This document shows, piece by piece, positions 1 to 14,900 of a stretch of DNA of 64,000 bases. The stretch lies in NCBI GenBank assembly GCA_023055355.1, contig JALJCS010000001.1, forward strand, positions 25,543,881-25,607,880, written 5' to 3'. A model generated the notes under the pieces. It was not told where the DNA came from and searched no databases. It saw nothing but the letters and a program-made list of their open reading frames with translations. The stretch comes from Agelaius tricolor. Taxonomy: Eukaryota; Chordata; Aves; Passeriformes; Icteridae. A program made the translations under genes and the position numbers. Position 1 is the first letter of the stretch. Every line of letters begins with the position of its first letter.

Positions 1-884
1 CCTGTAACACAGCTCTTCATTCACCATTTGAAATACAGAGCAGGTTGAAAAAAAATTACATATTAAGGTTATATATTTCTACCTGCACAGCATGAAAGGC
101 AAACAAAAAAGACTGCCAGGAGCTGGACACATACCCCTACTTTCTCATTTCTTACTGGACATGGATATCAACTGACAGCATACAAGGTATCCTTTTGTAT
201 ATTGATTTATGTATTTCTTAAGGCAGACACACCACCAAGCATTCTCCCCATATCCTCTCAGATCCCACTCTAGGGAACATGGCCTGCTGGAGCATGACTT
301 TTCCAAAGGTTCTCTGGCCCCAGTATATAACCACAGGTCTGCCACACTGCTCCAGCTGAGTCTGCCATTAGCTGATGAAGATTCCCTTATACAGCAAATG
401 CTGCCAGAGTGCCCATCTGAAATGGAACAGCAACAGCTTTAGAAATTTCTCAGCCCTATTTATTATGTCACTCTGCAATTACAGAAATATTCCTACCAGC
501 TGGCACTCATTTGAATGAACACTTACACTGAAGATAACTCAGTGGTGAAAAATAACTTTATATTCTCTAAAGAGAACCTTCCAAAGTCTTCAATTGGTCA
601 TACTATCACTTGTGACCTGCACATTTTGAGAAAGTTAGGTTTAACCACTTACTAGACACTACAAATAGACCAACACAACTCTAAAGATATTAGAAGGGCA
701 GCAAACTGCTTAGAGAAATTAAATCCACAGTGCACCTGAATCTAGAGCATTTGATACAAAATCCCTATGCATTTGATATCCTGATCTTCCTAAATTAAGA
801 AGATTGGAGACATCCAATATCAGAGAGACAATAGTTCACATAAATCAAATCTCCTCTACTGATCTAATTCTGTTGCTTTCCCAT

Positions 885-910
885 AAGAATTCCTGCACTC
901 AGGAATTCTT
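885..910. repeat. Short perfect hairpin, 11-bp stem
   Basis: The arms 885-895 and 900-910 are exact reverse complements (AAGAATTCCTG and CAGGAATTCTT) around the 4-nt loop CACT. The pairing stops cleanly outside the arms with a T/T mismatch. It is short enough to be coincidental in 64 kb. It has no T-run that would suggest a polymerase III terminator and no gene beside it. Confidence 0.6.
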
Positions 911-2716
911 TAGTTATGAGTGAGAACTAGGCTGTCCAAACACATCATGTAGCCTTGATGATATACAATGAACGAGCAATAAATAAAATGTTAAACTTTG
1001 CTTTCATTTTGGGCCAGCCAACAGAGCATTAAACGCAGCAGTGATTCCTTTGCCAAGCCATTGTTAGACACAGTTAACATCAAGTAAATACTGATGTAGT
1101 AAGGTGTATTTCCATGTTTTCAGTCACTTATTAATATAGGGAATAAAGAAAAGATGTGCTAAAGTATAGTGTGATGAGACACACTCATAGTAAGTTGTAG
1201 GTATGTTTCTCCTTTATTCATTTGCTACAGGGTAGATTCTGAGGATACTTTTTCTCAAGGTACTTTGGGAAAAAAATGCAGTGGTTTACAACCAATACCA
1301 TTTTATTCAGTTTTTCTTGTACTTAGGCCCACTTAGTCATAACTGTTGATTTGAAAAAATTCATTATTTTCCTTGAAATAAGAAGAACTACTTTTGCTAT
1401 TGCAAAATAGATTTTTTACTGGATTTTCTTTCACTGCACTGAGCCTGAACACAATGTCCTAGGAACACAAACAAAAATGATTCCAATTACCTGGCAATAT
1501 GGCATCAACAAAGGAGTAAAATTTATTTTCACATTAATTATAGAATTGTGTTGTTACAGTTTAGCTTGTGGAGTTGGGGGGAACAAGTTGTTTTTTTTAA
1601 TCTCTCTGTCATAGAAGGAATTACTCTAAACATTTTCTATCTTCCTTCTTAATGAATGTATATATTATAAAAGACATAAATTTTATTTTTTTTCATTTTC
1701 AAAATGTATGAAAATTTAGTCTAGGTTAAGATTTATAAAAACATCAAACTCAGTAGGCTGGGGAGAAAGAGAATACTTTCCATTATTTCATCTTCATCAT
1801 CAGACAGGACACAATTCCTAAATTCTGCTGTTCTGTTCTCTCCATACATTAGCTGCTGTCAGTCGGCCAAGTGCAGCTGGAGTGTAAGAACTTCCCTTGA
1901 CATATGTTAATTGATTTCTTTGCCTAAGAACCTAAGGATATGATAAGGATATGATCCATGCTTCTGGTACATGGAAACCAGAGTCAATGCAATATAATAC
2001 TGTAATGAGAAAAGAAACAAGGAATTTCTGTCTAGGGTGAGATTCTGTAAGTTACTATTTGCAACTTGCCCACTGTTAAACTCTGGCCCTCCCATGTTTT
2101 TTAAAAGGAGGAGTGACTGCACAAAGATCTCTCCCTCTCTGCAATAATCCCACAGTATTCACAGGTATCAGCTGTAAAATATTGGCTATATAGTAGATAT
2201 CTATCCCTTCTGTGTGCCATAGGAATCCCTGGCTAGAGACAGATGTCTACTCTGTGTGTTTTCAATAGATTTCCTCTATTACACCTCCTGAAGTTACTTG
2301 AAAGAATTTAATATTCTCACTTCCTCCTAGGTAAATCAATCCTGTGTTTTTCCTCCTGGAGTTTATTGTCTTCTTCTGTATTCTGTTGAGATTGAGGTCA
2401 ATGGTTCTGGTCTCTGTTTCCTCCCCAGCTACCCCAACCCACTGCCACCTTTCCAGGCAGGAAAACCCCAAGTGACGGTCAGCGGCAAAGTGAAGGTCAG
2501 AGATTTCCCTGGCTGTCCTTCAATGCCTTCCCGCAGCAGCCTGAGTCAGCAGGCAGCTCCTCACAGCTTAGAGCTGCCTGCTCTCTGGAGAGCACGCACA
2601 AAACATAAAACTTCATGACTGATGACTCCTTCATGAGGAATCCAATCATTTCTAAGCCAGTCCTTCACCCTAGCAGAATCCTTTTCTTCACAAAGTGTTA
2701 AATGATTTTCTCTTTA

Positions 2717-2762
2717 AGCTGGTTCATGTCCTATCCCAGGTAGGATAGGATGTGAACCAGCT
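2717..2762 (+). repeat. 20-bp-stem hairpin with two adjacent G-U wobbles
   Basis: The left arm 2717-2736 pairs with the right arm 2743-2762 across a 6-nt loop (CAGGTA). Eighteen of the 20 pairs are Watson-Crick. The other two are adjacent and become U-G and G-U wobbles if the plus strand is transcribed, but A-C mismatches on the minus strand. At 46 nt it is shorter than a usual metazoan pre-miRNA, whose stem is typically 30 bp or more. No function is assigned; it could be a decayed perfect palindrome or a small structured RNA. Confidence 0.6.
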
Positions 2763-5700
2763 GAAGTAGGTCTGAACAGAAATTTATATCCATTTCACTT
2801 CAGTTAATTCCTATTTGAATAGCAAACAATTAAAATTTTATTCACTTTTAACAGTTGGTCTTTTTCTTCAATCTTTTAGCCCATCCATAAAAATTCTGAG
2901 TCAATTCACATTTCACAACAGTTTATGTTGTTCTTAAGCACAGTTTTCAGTTCAGACTCCTTCCACGTAAAATATTTTTCTGGAACTGAGGAGATTTGTT
3001 TTAAAGCTGTAAATTTTCAACTTTTGAAACTGATTATTGATTCTCATTTCTGATTATCTTACACAAGTCAGTTTACATACTTCAAAAAGTGTGTCTTCAG
3101 CATTCCCTGATATTCAGTGGAGTTCCTGGTGACAACAGGTTATAAGCTTTGACCAAGAGACCAATCTTAGTCCAAAGGCAGGTTTGAAGCAGGTGGTTAC
3201 CCAGTAATAAATATGAGATGCAAATAAAGCTCAATTATAAGGGGAAGGCTGGCTGACAAAACAAATAAAATGCAGAGTTTTGCTGCAAGACTTGGGTGAT
3301 TCTCATGCAAGGTCAATAGATGGAGAATGTGAAGGTCTCTGCAGCATTTTTCTGGAATTTCCTTGTTTGCTAGCACAAGTTCAACTGAGACAGACAAAAC
3401 CACTGTCACTTCAAAGCACCATTTTTTATCTACAGCAACATTATGTACCCTGGAGTATACAGCCTCATGGCCCAGGCACTACCAAGGACACCAGACACCT
3501 GCCCTCAATTTCCCTGGGTCAATGCTGCCTGTATTTCAGAGAGACTCATGGCAATGTTATGCTCACTTCTGCTGCCAGGCCCAGCTGCCAGGGCAGGCTG
3601 GCATATCTCAGCCCAGGTGACAATTGCCTGTGTTATCACACAGGTGCCCTGAGGATGGGATTCCCAGCATCCAGGGGCTGCCTCAGCTGGCCAAGCTGCT
3701 GAAGGAAACACTAAATGGAGGAGTGTGTCAGGAAATAATCATTTCTCCAAGCCACAGATAATCTTTAAACTCACTGCTCATCACAGGAAATACTTATTAA
3801 CCCTTTCTGTGTTCAGGGCTTTCACACATCCCTTTGACATCAGGTCAATTTCCCTTCTTTGTTCCAAGAAACCAGTGTTAATATCACCATTGACTTTAAA
3901 CTTTAGCACAGAGGACAGAAGACTTTTGAAGGAAACAGGCAATCAGAACCTCTACGCCCACAGTGCTCTTAGGATCCCAAATCCATATATACCTCACTCA
4001 GCAGAAAACCCCAGTGTTCTTCCAGCTAAGCCTCAGTTGTTCTTATCTGAGGTGAAAGATACAGCTCTGAACATTTGGGTGGCAGCTCTCAATGTTGCAC
4101 CACCACTATCCACACCCCTAAATGGAAGTAGCCACAGCTGCTCATTTCTGTGCTGCAACCACCTCTATCACCATGAACAGAACTACCAAACCCAAACCTT
4201 CGGGAGATGTCAAATCAGGGAAGCCCATTTGTGACTTCTGATGGTGCTTTCACCATGCCAGGACATTCAGTCCTGCCAAAATGCTACTAATTCTGAGTAC
4301 TTAATGCTTTAAATAGTACTTAAAAAGAAATTATTTACAAAATTGTGTCTCTGGGCTTTCAGAAGCCATGAAAACTACAGATAGCCTTGCAAACTTTCAA
4401 CTTGAACTGAAATTTAGGCATCTGAGTCTCACTTAAGGGACTTGAGTCTTCCCTTTACCCAGTACAGATGAGCTTGTTTAAGCTCATGGCCTTGTAGATT
4501 AAGAAATGTCAAATGTCTTTCCTATCAAAGGGGTGGATCAGCCCTGACACAGATGTAGTGTGGGTCAGCTAGCATTTGGGAGAGTGCCAGGTTGCATATA
4601 ATTCCTAGACACAGCTCAGAAGTTAGTTAGCAGAGGCCAGAGACTGCTTCAAAAGTCAATTTGGGAGTTTTAAGTGTGGAAGAGTTCAACAGTAGGGACA
4701 CAGATCCTGCCAGTTGCAAATATATTTAGAGTTAAACCCTCTAACATGGCAGTGAGGGCCAGACACAGAAATCCTTTTGTGTCTCAGCAACTATGTCCCA
4801 CAGTCCCAGTCAGCAAAGCAAAGAGAAAAAAGTATATATGTATTTGTTAACAAAGAAGGTTTGTCCTCTGCTGGGAACTTTCTGTTCTTGGCGACAAAAA
4901 AAAATTTAAAATTCTGCCAATGATGGACATACCATATTCTTAAGCTATAGAGTTGCACTTGTAAAATGGAAACACAGGCTCACAGCTGATAAATAGCCAG
5001 AGAGAGCATTCACCAAGCTGATTATAAATATGTGCTCAGATAGCTCAGGGACTCTGAGGATTGAAATCACGAGATACTCTACATGGCAACACGGTTATTT
5101 AAATACCTCCTCTTCCACAGGGAGTTCAACCATTATTCAAAGAGAGGAAGCATATTCACTCCTGAGTGCTCCAGACATGGGACAGTTAAGAAAAGCTTTA
5201 TGAACAAATGAAGCAAATGGTATCCCACAGGGAGATGGAACACCAGCTTCTGTCCCAGCCTCAAAACTGACTGTACCTGAATGAACAGGGGCTGAAAAGT
5301 AACTGGGTTCATAGACAGCAGCATTTATTGAAGCCTGTTGCTGCCTCTCAAGGGTTACTTATGAAGGTTAACAACTTTATACAATGGCAATAAATACAGC
5401 TGACAGCAAGAAAACAATTAGATTAACATATAAACAGTTGAAGCTATAATGCTATTAAAAGGGACGTTCAAGGAAACTGCAACCATTGCTACAGCTGTTT
5501 TGGAAAGTCTCTCTTTGGCAAAACCTGCTGGATTGTCATTCTAAATGTCTGTGCTTCCCATGCTGGTTTCCTGAGGAAGGGTTTGTGGATGGACTTGTTT
5601 ATTTATGACATTTTTTTTACCCCTCTTAGCTGTAGCTGTGGATTCCCCTGCCTTGTGAAAGTAGTCATTAGTTGCCTTTTTTGGCTAGGAGAAATCAGTA

Positions 5701-5944
5701 AAGAAACTGGCTCTTGTCCAAACGGTTCCTGGAATTTTCTACCAACCTTGTGTAAGAGCTTCATAAAGTCAAATTCAATTTTATGTAAGATTTGTTCCAA
5801 GGCCATAGGTGTTTTGTGAGAACAATGAGCAAAAGGGCTGAAATTATGTTTGCTGTTCTGGAGTAAATCATACCAAATTAAATTCACATGGAACTCACTA
5901 AGGTGATCATCCTCCAACTGGAGCAAGACCACGGGTATCGGACC

Positions 5945-8900
5945 CTGTCATTTTAAATGTGAACCAAAGGAAATCAGCATCACCTACATACACATACCCT
6001 GACGCTATTTTGAAGGCAAGTACCTTGGCTGTGCCAGCCTAAACCAACAATAAACTCCCACAAAAACAATGGACAATCACAGCACTTATGACCTTCTGTC
6101 CCTCTAGTGTTGACCTTTTTTTCTCTGGGAAACAGAAAGCAACCTTTTCTTTAATGTTTTAAAAACAAACACTTCATTGCAAATGCCCCCCCTCCGGAGG
6201 AAGGCATAGAGAGCAAACACCTAATGGACTCTAGTCACGTTATTTAATATGCCACTAGAAGAAGAACAGATGCTACAGCAAAAAGTGCATTCTGAACCCA
6301 GCATAACAGCATAAAACATAGTAAAATATTACCCCTTCAGAAGACATTTATGCACTTGGCACTGAACACACGAAGCTTAACAAATACTGCCTTACGCAGA
6401 GTGCAAGTCCTATTTATAGAAGTTATGTCCCTGACAAAAGTATCCATCATTTTCTGAAGTCTGCAGTTCTGTGCTGATTTTCAGTCACATCCATAATGTC
6501 AACAGTTGGTCACCCACAAGTGCTGTACACTGCACAACCACCTGAATGCTGTTGTTCTGATCCCTGATTATGGAGTCCGGCCTCTATCATTACATACTCA
6601 TTGGGTGAGAGCCACACAAAGTGTTTATTTCTCATTTCAGCTGTCTGGAAGGACTTTCCCATTCCTGACAATTGTCTGCTCTGACTAAATTACAACCCCT
6701 CCTCACACTTCAGGATATCAGGAGCTGTGTAAAGGTTAGAAAAGCACCTACAGCTTTCCCATCTCCTCAAGGAACCAGAATGACAAGTTGACATCAGCCC
6801 AGCGCCTCTTGCTGTGGTATGTTCACATGCTGGCTGATACCAGATTCAATTTAAGATCTTGTTCTTCAGATCAAGGACCAGGCCTCATATATCTCATGTA
6901 CTACCTTGCTTGACAGCTTACCATGACCTAGCATGACAGCTGTGGTCATCAGTAATCACTGCCAAAAGGGAGGATCATAGGAGTGGGTGGAAAGGAAATC
7001 AGACATTCCTGGCAGCTGGCCTGCAGCTCTGAAGCTTCCTTTCACCAAACATCAGACTGAAAACAGACCTCTGCTTGCTGAAGAGAAAACTATGGGCTTC
7101 CACTTTTCAATCACTTTTCCTTAGCACAACATAGAAATGGTTTCCTTTCTCTGAAAAGGAGAAGAAAGGAAAGGCAAAGGGAAAAAAATACATGTGTTCA
7201 CCTGGCAGAGTGAAAGCAAAGGGCCAGGGAAGGCTGTTTCTCTCTGGTTTGTTACTGTCATTCTTGTTAGCAACAGTAGATTAGGCAGGCAGGGAATGAT
7301 GGCCCTTGGAAAGCAAAACAGAGAAGTGTTTATCATATAAACAGAGAATTAGAGTTACACAACACAGAAAAGTTTAAACTTGTTTTTTGATGAGCATACT
7401 ACACAGAAAATTATATATTACAGCAGAACTTAATAGGTAATTTTACAGTTAAATTTTCACAGATTCAGTAAATACCTACAATGCGGCTCCCCTCAAGGGC
7501 TCAACAGAATTGCCTCTACCTCCAAGGAAAATAACCAAAGCTTTTTCTTATAAATAAACCACCTGAACCCAAGGAAATTCTATGGTGTTTAGTCCCATAA
7601 ACACTTCTCTTAGAAATGTGGAAGAGTTTCTGCTTGTTTGGCTAAAATTTATTCTTTTTTTAGGGCAGATGGAAGAGAAAGTAAGAAAGAGGAACAAACT
7701 CTGACAGCAATTGTGAAATCACACGCTCTACAAACCCACTGATTTGAAAACAAATAAGATTTAGTGGCTATGTCCACCATGGTAAAACCCCAAAATTCAA
7801 GAATTTCCCCAGCTTCTGAGCCTGCCAATAATTTCAGAACAGTATTGTGAAATCCTACAGCTATTTGTTCCAGCTGAGCCTGCTTAATTGGAATTCCTCA
7901 GCATTTAGACTTATTTCCTTAACAGCATATGATACAAATAATCACTTCTGGAGACAGTTGAATATATAACACGGGCTCTTTTTAAAAAAATTATTGTTAT
8001 TATAAAAGACAATAAGCAAGACAGCTCAACAGATTTTTGTCAAACCAAATGTGATCAAAACCATCCCAAAGTTTTTGAGGTTGTAGGCACTGATGGATTA
8101 AAAGCCTTTCTCTAATCCTATCGCCACAACTCTTTCAAGTGCACAAACATGCAAAGACATTTCAAGCACTGTGGCAATGTTGACTTGGAGCATTGTTAAC
8201 TCCTACCAAAAGGCTGTGGGAAGCAGAGAAAAATGATGGAAGGTTTCGTTTATTAATCTGTGATGAAAACCAGACTTCTGTTGATGAAGGGGGCAGGGGG
8301 AGGGGTAAAGATAGGCTGGTCTGTTTAATGCTTGGCCCAGATATAGATGATTTTTTTAAAAAAAAGCAAGCAGCTGAGCACATTGCTTCTGGCTGTGTCT
8401 TTCTGTAGGTTGCCAGTTGCCAGCACTCACAAAGCACAATTATGTAATGAGCTCCTATCAGGAATCCGAGTTCAAAAACATTTCATGAACTCCCATGCTG
8501 TTCTTGCTGGAGCAATTGTTTCTGATAATGAAAAGTCTCTATCACCCTGATTCAGCTGTCTTGGCCCTCTCCAATGGCAGTACTTTGTGCTTTCCCTCAA
8601 TCTCTTCTCCCTCCCTCACAACAATCTCTGCTTTTTTCTTAAGGGGAACTCTTCCCTAAGCCCCTTCACTGGCTTTTCCTAGAGGAAAAGAAAAATCGAG
8701 GAGGAAACATAGTTTTGTCCCTCCCAGACCTCTGAAACAAGCTAGTTTTCCTTGCTTATCATTTGGAAAAACCTCATTTCTTTGGCAAGTGCGAAAGAAA
8801 TACTGGGTTTACAATCAAAATATATTAATCATAATGCAGTATTGATAGAATAGCTTTTCTGAGTTAATTTTGAGAGTAAAGACCTACATTTCAGAGCAAT

Positions 8901-11900
8901 CTTTCTCCCAGAAATGTGTTTATTCCTGATGAAATAATTTGGAGTGCTTTTCAGGAAAATTCAGCAATTTTTCACAGAAATAATTATTGGGTCACTTCCT
9001 GAGTGAGGAATTTCATTTGCAGCCACTCTGCCACTTTTATATCATTAAAATCAATCAGGCATATGGATAAGAACATGTAAGTATTTAAGGGATCTAAATT
9101 AGAGTGCATAAAGAGGAAATAATGCAGGACAGCTCTTTCAGTCTGGATTCATTGGGAGTTTTATGCCAGTACATTAATATATTCATATTAGTCAATCTAT
9201 TTCATCAGGTAAATAACAAAAATCTACTTTCTTGGTCAATTTTAAATAGAAGAAATAAATTTAAATAAAATTGCAATAGATTTAGAATTAGTGTAAAATA
9301 TCTGTACCAAATACCTTGTCAAAGTGGAGGCTTGAACTCAAAACACTATTAAATTGTGCTTCCTTTATGATTCTGTTTCAAGTGTAGTGGCTAATATACT
9401 TAACAAACAGCTCATTCTTTAAGAAAGAATGAAAATTTATTCATATCATTGTTTCTAAGTAAATATAAAATTTAGGCCAAAGTATCTTTGGGAGGTTTGA
9501 TCCTAAAGTAAAAGATTCCCGTGTCTTTCAGCAGACTTCAACACAGACACTTGGAATCAGGATATCTGGGCAAAATGTATTTAATTTTAAAGTAAAGATT
9601 TGTAAGGTACTGGAAAAGTATACTGATAGGAGCCTTCAAAGCACAATTAGATTGACTGATAAAATATCCATACATAAATCTCAATGCATTTCATCACATG
9701 TATTGATATAAAGGAGATGAAAATTGAAGAATATAAAAGTTATTTCTAATACAGCAAGAGAAAGTTCTATTATTCTATCAGAATAATTCTATCAGACACA
9801 GTTAATTTTCAAATAATTATCTTACATGTACAAAGAATTTTTTTTCTTTGTTTTACCTTAAATTTCAGGGATTTTGTTGATATTTCAATTCTATTTGCCT
9901 CGTGTTGAAATGATGAATTCTGGAGAGAAGGGAATAAAAGTTATCAGGAACAGTTTGTTTTTAAAAATTCAGTCCTCAGTTCTGTTAGCCAAAGATCACA
10001 AGTACTTCCACTCCATTAATTTGTGGTCTAACAAGTCTCAATCTGTATGTGTGGAGGAAGATTATCCTTTGTTTCAGTAGAAAGAACACTTAAAAGTTAC
10101 TAATATCAAACATGGATGGATAAATTATAATCAAGGTTCTTTTCACTTTAGTAGCTCCAAACATTAGTTAATTCTTGTAGCGAAGCTAACTTCAATTAAT
10201 TTATACCATTTTGAGGCACAGAAACATTGACCATCTTTCCAAATCAATGAGAGAATCAGCAACAGCAGTCAAGTGCTACAGGTTTAAGATCTATTTATAA
10301 GAATACCTTAGAAATTAAACAGAAAACAAGAACTGCCTATTATGATTCAGACCTCAAATCCCACAACCACTTCAAAAACCTCATGAGTCCTGTTTCCATG
10401 AGTTCCCAGTGAAAACCAGGCAATACTGTTTAACTACCTGCAGGTCACAAGGCTATACAAGACCTACTTCAACTTTTATATCTGTAAAATAGGCACCAAA
10501 CTCTCTTAAAAATGCTTTACATTTTTTCAGATCAAAACAACACAGACCTATACTGATTTTGGACCTATGCCTACAGAAATCAAACATAGCTCACAGATTT
10601 AAGGACTGCTCATAGCCTATGCCATTCTAGTCTAGAGCTCTGAGAAAACTGAATTGAAAATGTGGCAAGTGCCAGCTTGCTGCTTCATGAAAAAGCATTG
10701 TGAATGAAACATGTAAAAGCAGCAGCTGTATAAGAATAGGAATCCTAGTTTGTAATTTACAGTCATTGAACGTCACAGCATAAGGAAAATAAAATAGTTA
10801 TTGCTCCAAGGTCTTATATAATTTAGCTAATTTTCTCCCTCCAGTGTATTAAACTTTGAAATCTTAATGACTCATTATGTTGCACAGGCTTTGCAAAATA
10901 ATGCCAATGAATCTACATAAAACAGCAATTTGCTGAAGATTTTGTTGTCTTTGTAAAGCAAAAGAAAACACAAAACACAGTTATTGCATATGACCAACAA
11001 ATTTTTCAAGTCCCAAATACAAGTTCTGGAGTACATTTTGAACAAATTGTTGATTAGCTGCAAGAGTTATAATATAATGTTAGCTAATACTTGAAATCTT
11101 ACCTGGTATGCTTGAATTTGCCTGAATTTGAACAAAGCCTATGATGATGTTCCTGGGCCTAGTGGCATTGGCACTACTTCCAAACAGAAATCATGTCAAC
11201 ATTGCTCTGAAGTGAGAAGAGACTGAGACCATTTGTACTTTTAAAATACTCCTATGGAAAACAGAAATTAACCAATTTAGATGTTCACATGAGCAAGAAA
11301 GCAAGTTATGACCTTATAAACCAGGGTGAAAAAAAAAATGTTCTGAAATAAACCCTTTGCAAGAAACAACTTTCTGACTGGTACCATTGACTTCAGCAGC
11401 AGTCACAGAGAGACAGAAACCTGGACACTTGTAAAATTGTTACTGAAGGAAGATAATTTATTTCAGTACCTAATCATCAAAACATGATTAGAACATGTTC
11501 ATAAAGTCTAACTTCAGTTTCAGAAAACGTTCCCCTACAGCCAAAAAGGATAATGGATTTCAGAAAGCTGGATGACTGGTGGAAAGCACTGTTGTGAAAG
11601 CAGTGAATGTAGCTATTTTCACCAGTTTGCTCAACTCAGTTCTTCAGCACCATCCATTAAATTTGGCTGCAAGGATTTTCATCAGGATAGATGCATAGCA
11701 CAGCATTCTCCCATTGCCTGGTAAAGTTTCAGGCTTGTTTTCTAAACCAGAAATTTTCCCTAAAATGTCTTCTAAAATAAAGTTTCTACACATTCTGCAA
11801 ATAGCAGTACAAGAACTAGCACCAGACTTGTGGCCCTGTGTTATTCTACATTCCAAGTCAATCACATTCATTTTGTGCCACTAGTCAATGAGTTATAAGG

Positions 11901-14900
11901 CATAGCTGTGTTTGTACTTCTGTTGAATTGAGAAGACTTCTTTTTCATTCAGAGCCATATCTTTAGTTAAATCTTTCTACATTCCTCAGAAATATGTGCT
12001 AAAAAGCATACCAGTGGTATATGTCAGTTCATTCCTCTTTAAGTCTCACTCCATGAGTCAGAGTAGTAGAAGGTATTTGAGCAGTAGAGCTGATACTTGT
12101 TTGAATGCTACAGCTGTCTTTGTTGGCAGATTCGTCCCATCTGCTTTCACCTATGTAAAAGCTGGGTATAACCTCTAAATCTCATCTAGGATTCCTGCAC
12201 CCTATTCATCAGAAAAATATTAGGGGCTACCAGAGATGAATTATTCCATCCTAATTTAGGTAGTTTACACAGTTCAGATGAATCACTCTCTGGACACAGG
12301 TTTTTTCTATTAATGAAAAAAGAAAGCTAAAAAAGAACATTACTCATAGGCATCTAAAGTCAAATTTAGACCATCAAGTTTAGATGAAATGCATTTTACC
12401 TTTACTACTTGGAACTCCACTTATGATTGAGCTATCTTACACTTACCCCACAAACCTTCCTAGGCCATGATAAGAAAACCCACACTAAATCTCCACCCAT
12501 AAGTGAGAAAAAAAATTTATGGATGCCAGTGACTTCTATTAAAAATTATACTGGTCCCTATGGCATAGTGATTCATGATACTGCATTGTTTATAGCATCT
12601 AAAATAAAGAAAAATCTGCATTATCCAAAATAAACACTGTGGAAGTGCAATATTAGAGAAGATCATAAGATTCCAAGTAGTTAATAATAAACAGGACAAA
12701 AAAACATATCCTTATGCTGGCAGAACACCACCTCATGAATCATGCACCTACTGGGAACAAATATTTGTTGGACAGCTTCACTGGGTTTTTTTGATGTGTC
12801 ATACTGCATTCATAGCATGACATCTGAGAAGAGAGGATGAGCAATGAAAGAATAAATGTTTTGGGTTATAGTAATAGCCATTTTTATACCTTTGGCTAGA
12901 TTTTCTCCAAGGCCTTCCAGTAGTACTCCAGTACAGTACTCTGGCCGCCAGTACTCCTAGATACAGAAAGTACCAGTCCCATCCACAAAGACACCCAAAA
13001 AATATGAGAATGATCTTAAAGCAGAATAATTATGCATCCCAATGAACTGGAAATTTAAACTCATTTTGTAGGAATTAACAAATGCACAGTAATCTCAACA
13101 TGTGGCAGAAAATTTTGTAACTAGTGTCAGCCTCATTAACTGTCTTCCTAGATAATCTAATGATCTTGTGATCAGCACAGGAGAGGCACAAGCATTGTCA
13201 GATGAAAGACCTGAGGCAACTTTCTGACTGTTGGCCAAAATCTCCCCCTCCTCTTTACCTCCTTGTAGCATTCAAATTATTCTAGCTCTCTGCAATGAGG
13301 GTATGTGATCTCCAAGAGACCTGACAGAAATGAAACAGCCATCTCAGAAGATGGACACATCAGATCTCCTAAATACTTCTTTTGCCCCCCTCCATTCTAT
13401 GTTACTACTGGTAACAAAACGTTACAGAAGACACATGAATTTTTAATTAAAATAAAATAAAATTTAAATGCAATATATGTTTAACTATTTAATGAAAACA
13501 ATAAAACATAAAAACAACTTTTAACACAATGATGCTGCAAATGTTATCTCAACATGGTCTAAAAAGGTTAGAAATATTATAACAAAATCTGTAGCAAAAG
13601 AAATCTTTCACTTAACACAAAGTCTGAAACAGGAATTATGGTTATAACAATGGCAATTGGGGAAGAAAAGGCTACTACAGATTAGGCCTGAGAAGACTGT
13701 GCACAGGCAACACTAGGAAAGGATCTTTCTCTCAGGATTCTTTCTGGCCCTTCCTCACAGTTCTCCTCTCCAAATACAGCACTAGCTGCCTGTAGAGCCA
13801 GTGAATGGGCACGGTATTGCAGGGAAATGGAGAGGACAGCACAAAGCTCCATCAGAGTGCATTCTGAGTGGGAATTATTTTATCTTTGAGATGGAGAAAG
13901 GAAACAGTTACTCCAGGGGCTGGGAAAATCACAAACGCTGCAAGAGGAGCTCCAGTTAAGACAAAGGCTATAAAGTCCCTTCTGGTGTCGTGGACTCTGT
14001 GCCTTCCAGGAGGTGCCTACGTGGAGGCACCCAGTTCTAGCATCCAGTGGAAAGATACTTTGAGCAGCATGATCTGAATTTCTTTACTAGATATTCTGCT
14101 AAAACCTTATTGAAAGTATGGAGAGGAGGAAAGCCAAGTTTGTTCTGTGTCATAGTTCTTCCTAAAGGATGTGGGGAAGTGGAAGCATTCTTTCCACAGA
14201 TACTAGTGAACAAAAAAGAGGCACAGCCACTAGAGGACTGCACAAAGGTTGACTCCATCTGGAAGAATGTCCTCACGTATGCCCACAATCAGATGAAAAA
14301 CTCAAGGAATGAAGAACAAAGGACACCTAGGAGGGATTGCAGACAGGCAATAAACAACAGCTTGCAACACAGCTGCAAAGATCAATACAACTCTGTGTTG
14401 AATTCACATATGCATCTGGAGATAGTGCAGACTCGACATTTTAACAGTTAATACAGTTCCCATATGATCCTACATGGAATTCTACAGTCAGCTGAGCATC
14501 AAATTACCAGAACCATATGAAGAAAACTGGTGCAGTTTCTGAGCCAAGCTTTGTAATAGATTACTATTTAATTTTCTGTATAAACATATTTCTAGCACAT
14601 CTAAGAGGTCTCAGAGAAAGGACTGTAAATAGCAGCCTGTTAGTATTTGCAATGTAAACACCAAAAATGAAGAGAGCAAATTACAACTCCAGGCAAAGAA
14701 AAGTAAGGCATCTATAGAGAAAAAAAAAAACCTATTGAACAAAAAGTATCGGGCTTTGGGAAAATGTCTTAAAATTATGAGGGAATTTTCATTGCATGAA
14801 AACTAGCAGAAGACCAGATGACTTAATAAGTCATTTCAAAAATATGCTTTTCAGATTCTACTCTGTACTAGTTTTCTAACTATTGATTGGAATGACATGA

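Larger units (their letters stand above)
1..5600. other. Unique AT-rich noncoding sequence
   Basis: No gene is recognised here. The longest frame, 169 codons on the plus strand at 3725-4234, has no recognisable domain, signal peptide or repeat. Its length fits chance for a window of this size. Overlapping frames at 3280-3702 (140 codons, plus) and 3363-3620 shadow each other in a GC-richer patch at about 3440-3700. Two small perfect or near-perfect hairpins (885-910 and 2717-2762) are listed separately. There is no repeat family I can name. Confidence 0.7.

Noticed and set aside
3725..4234. Longest non-repeat frame (169 codons, plus)
   Set aside because: Its length is near my rough chance expectation for six frames over 64 kb, with a stop about every 18-20 codons. 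It shows no domain, no low-complexity-free conserved motif and no splice context.
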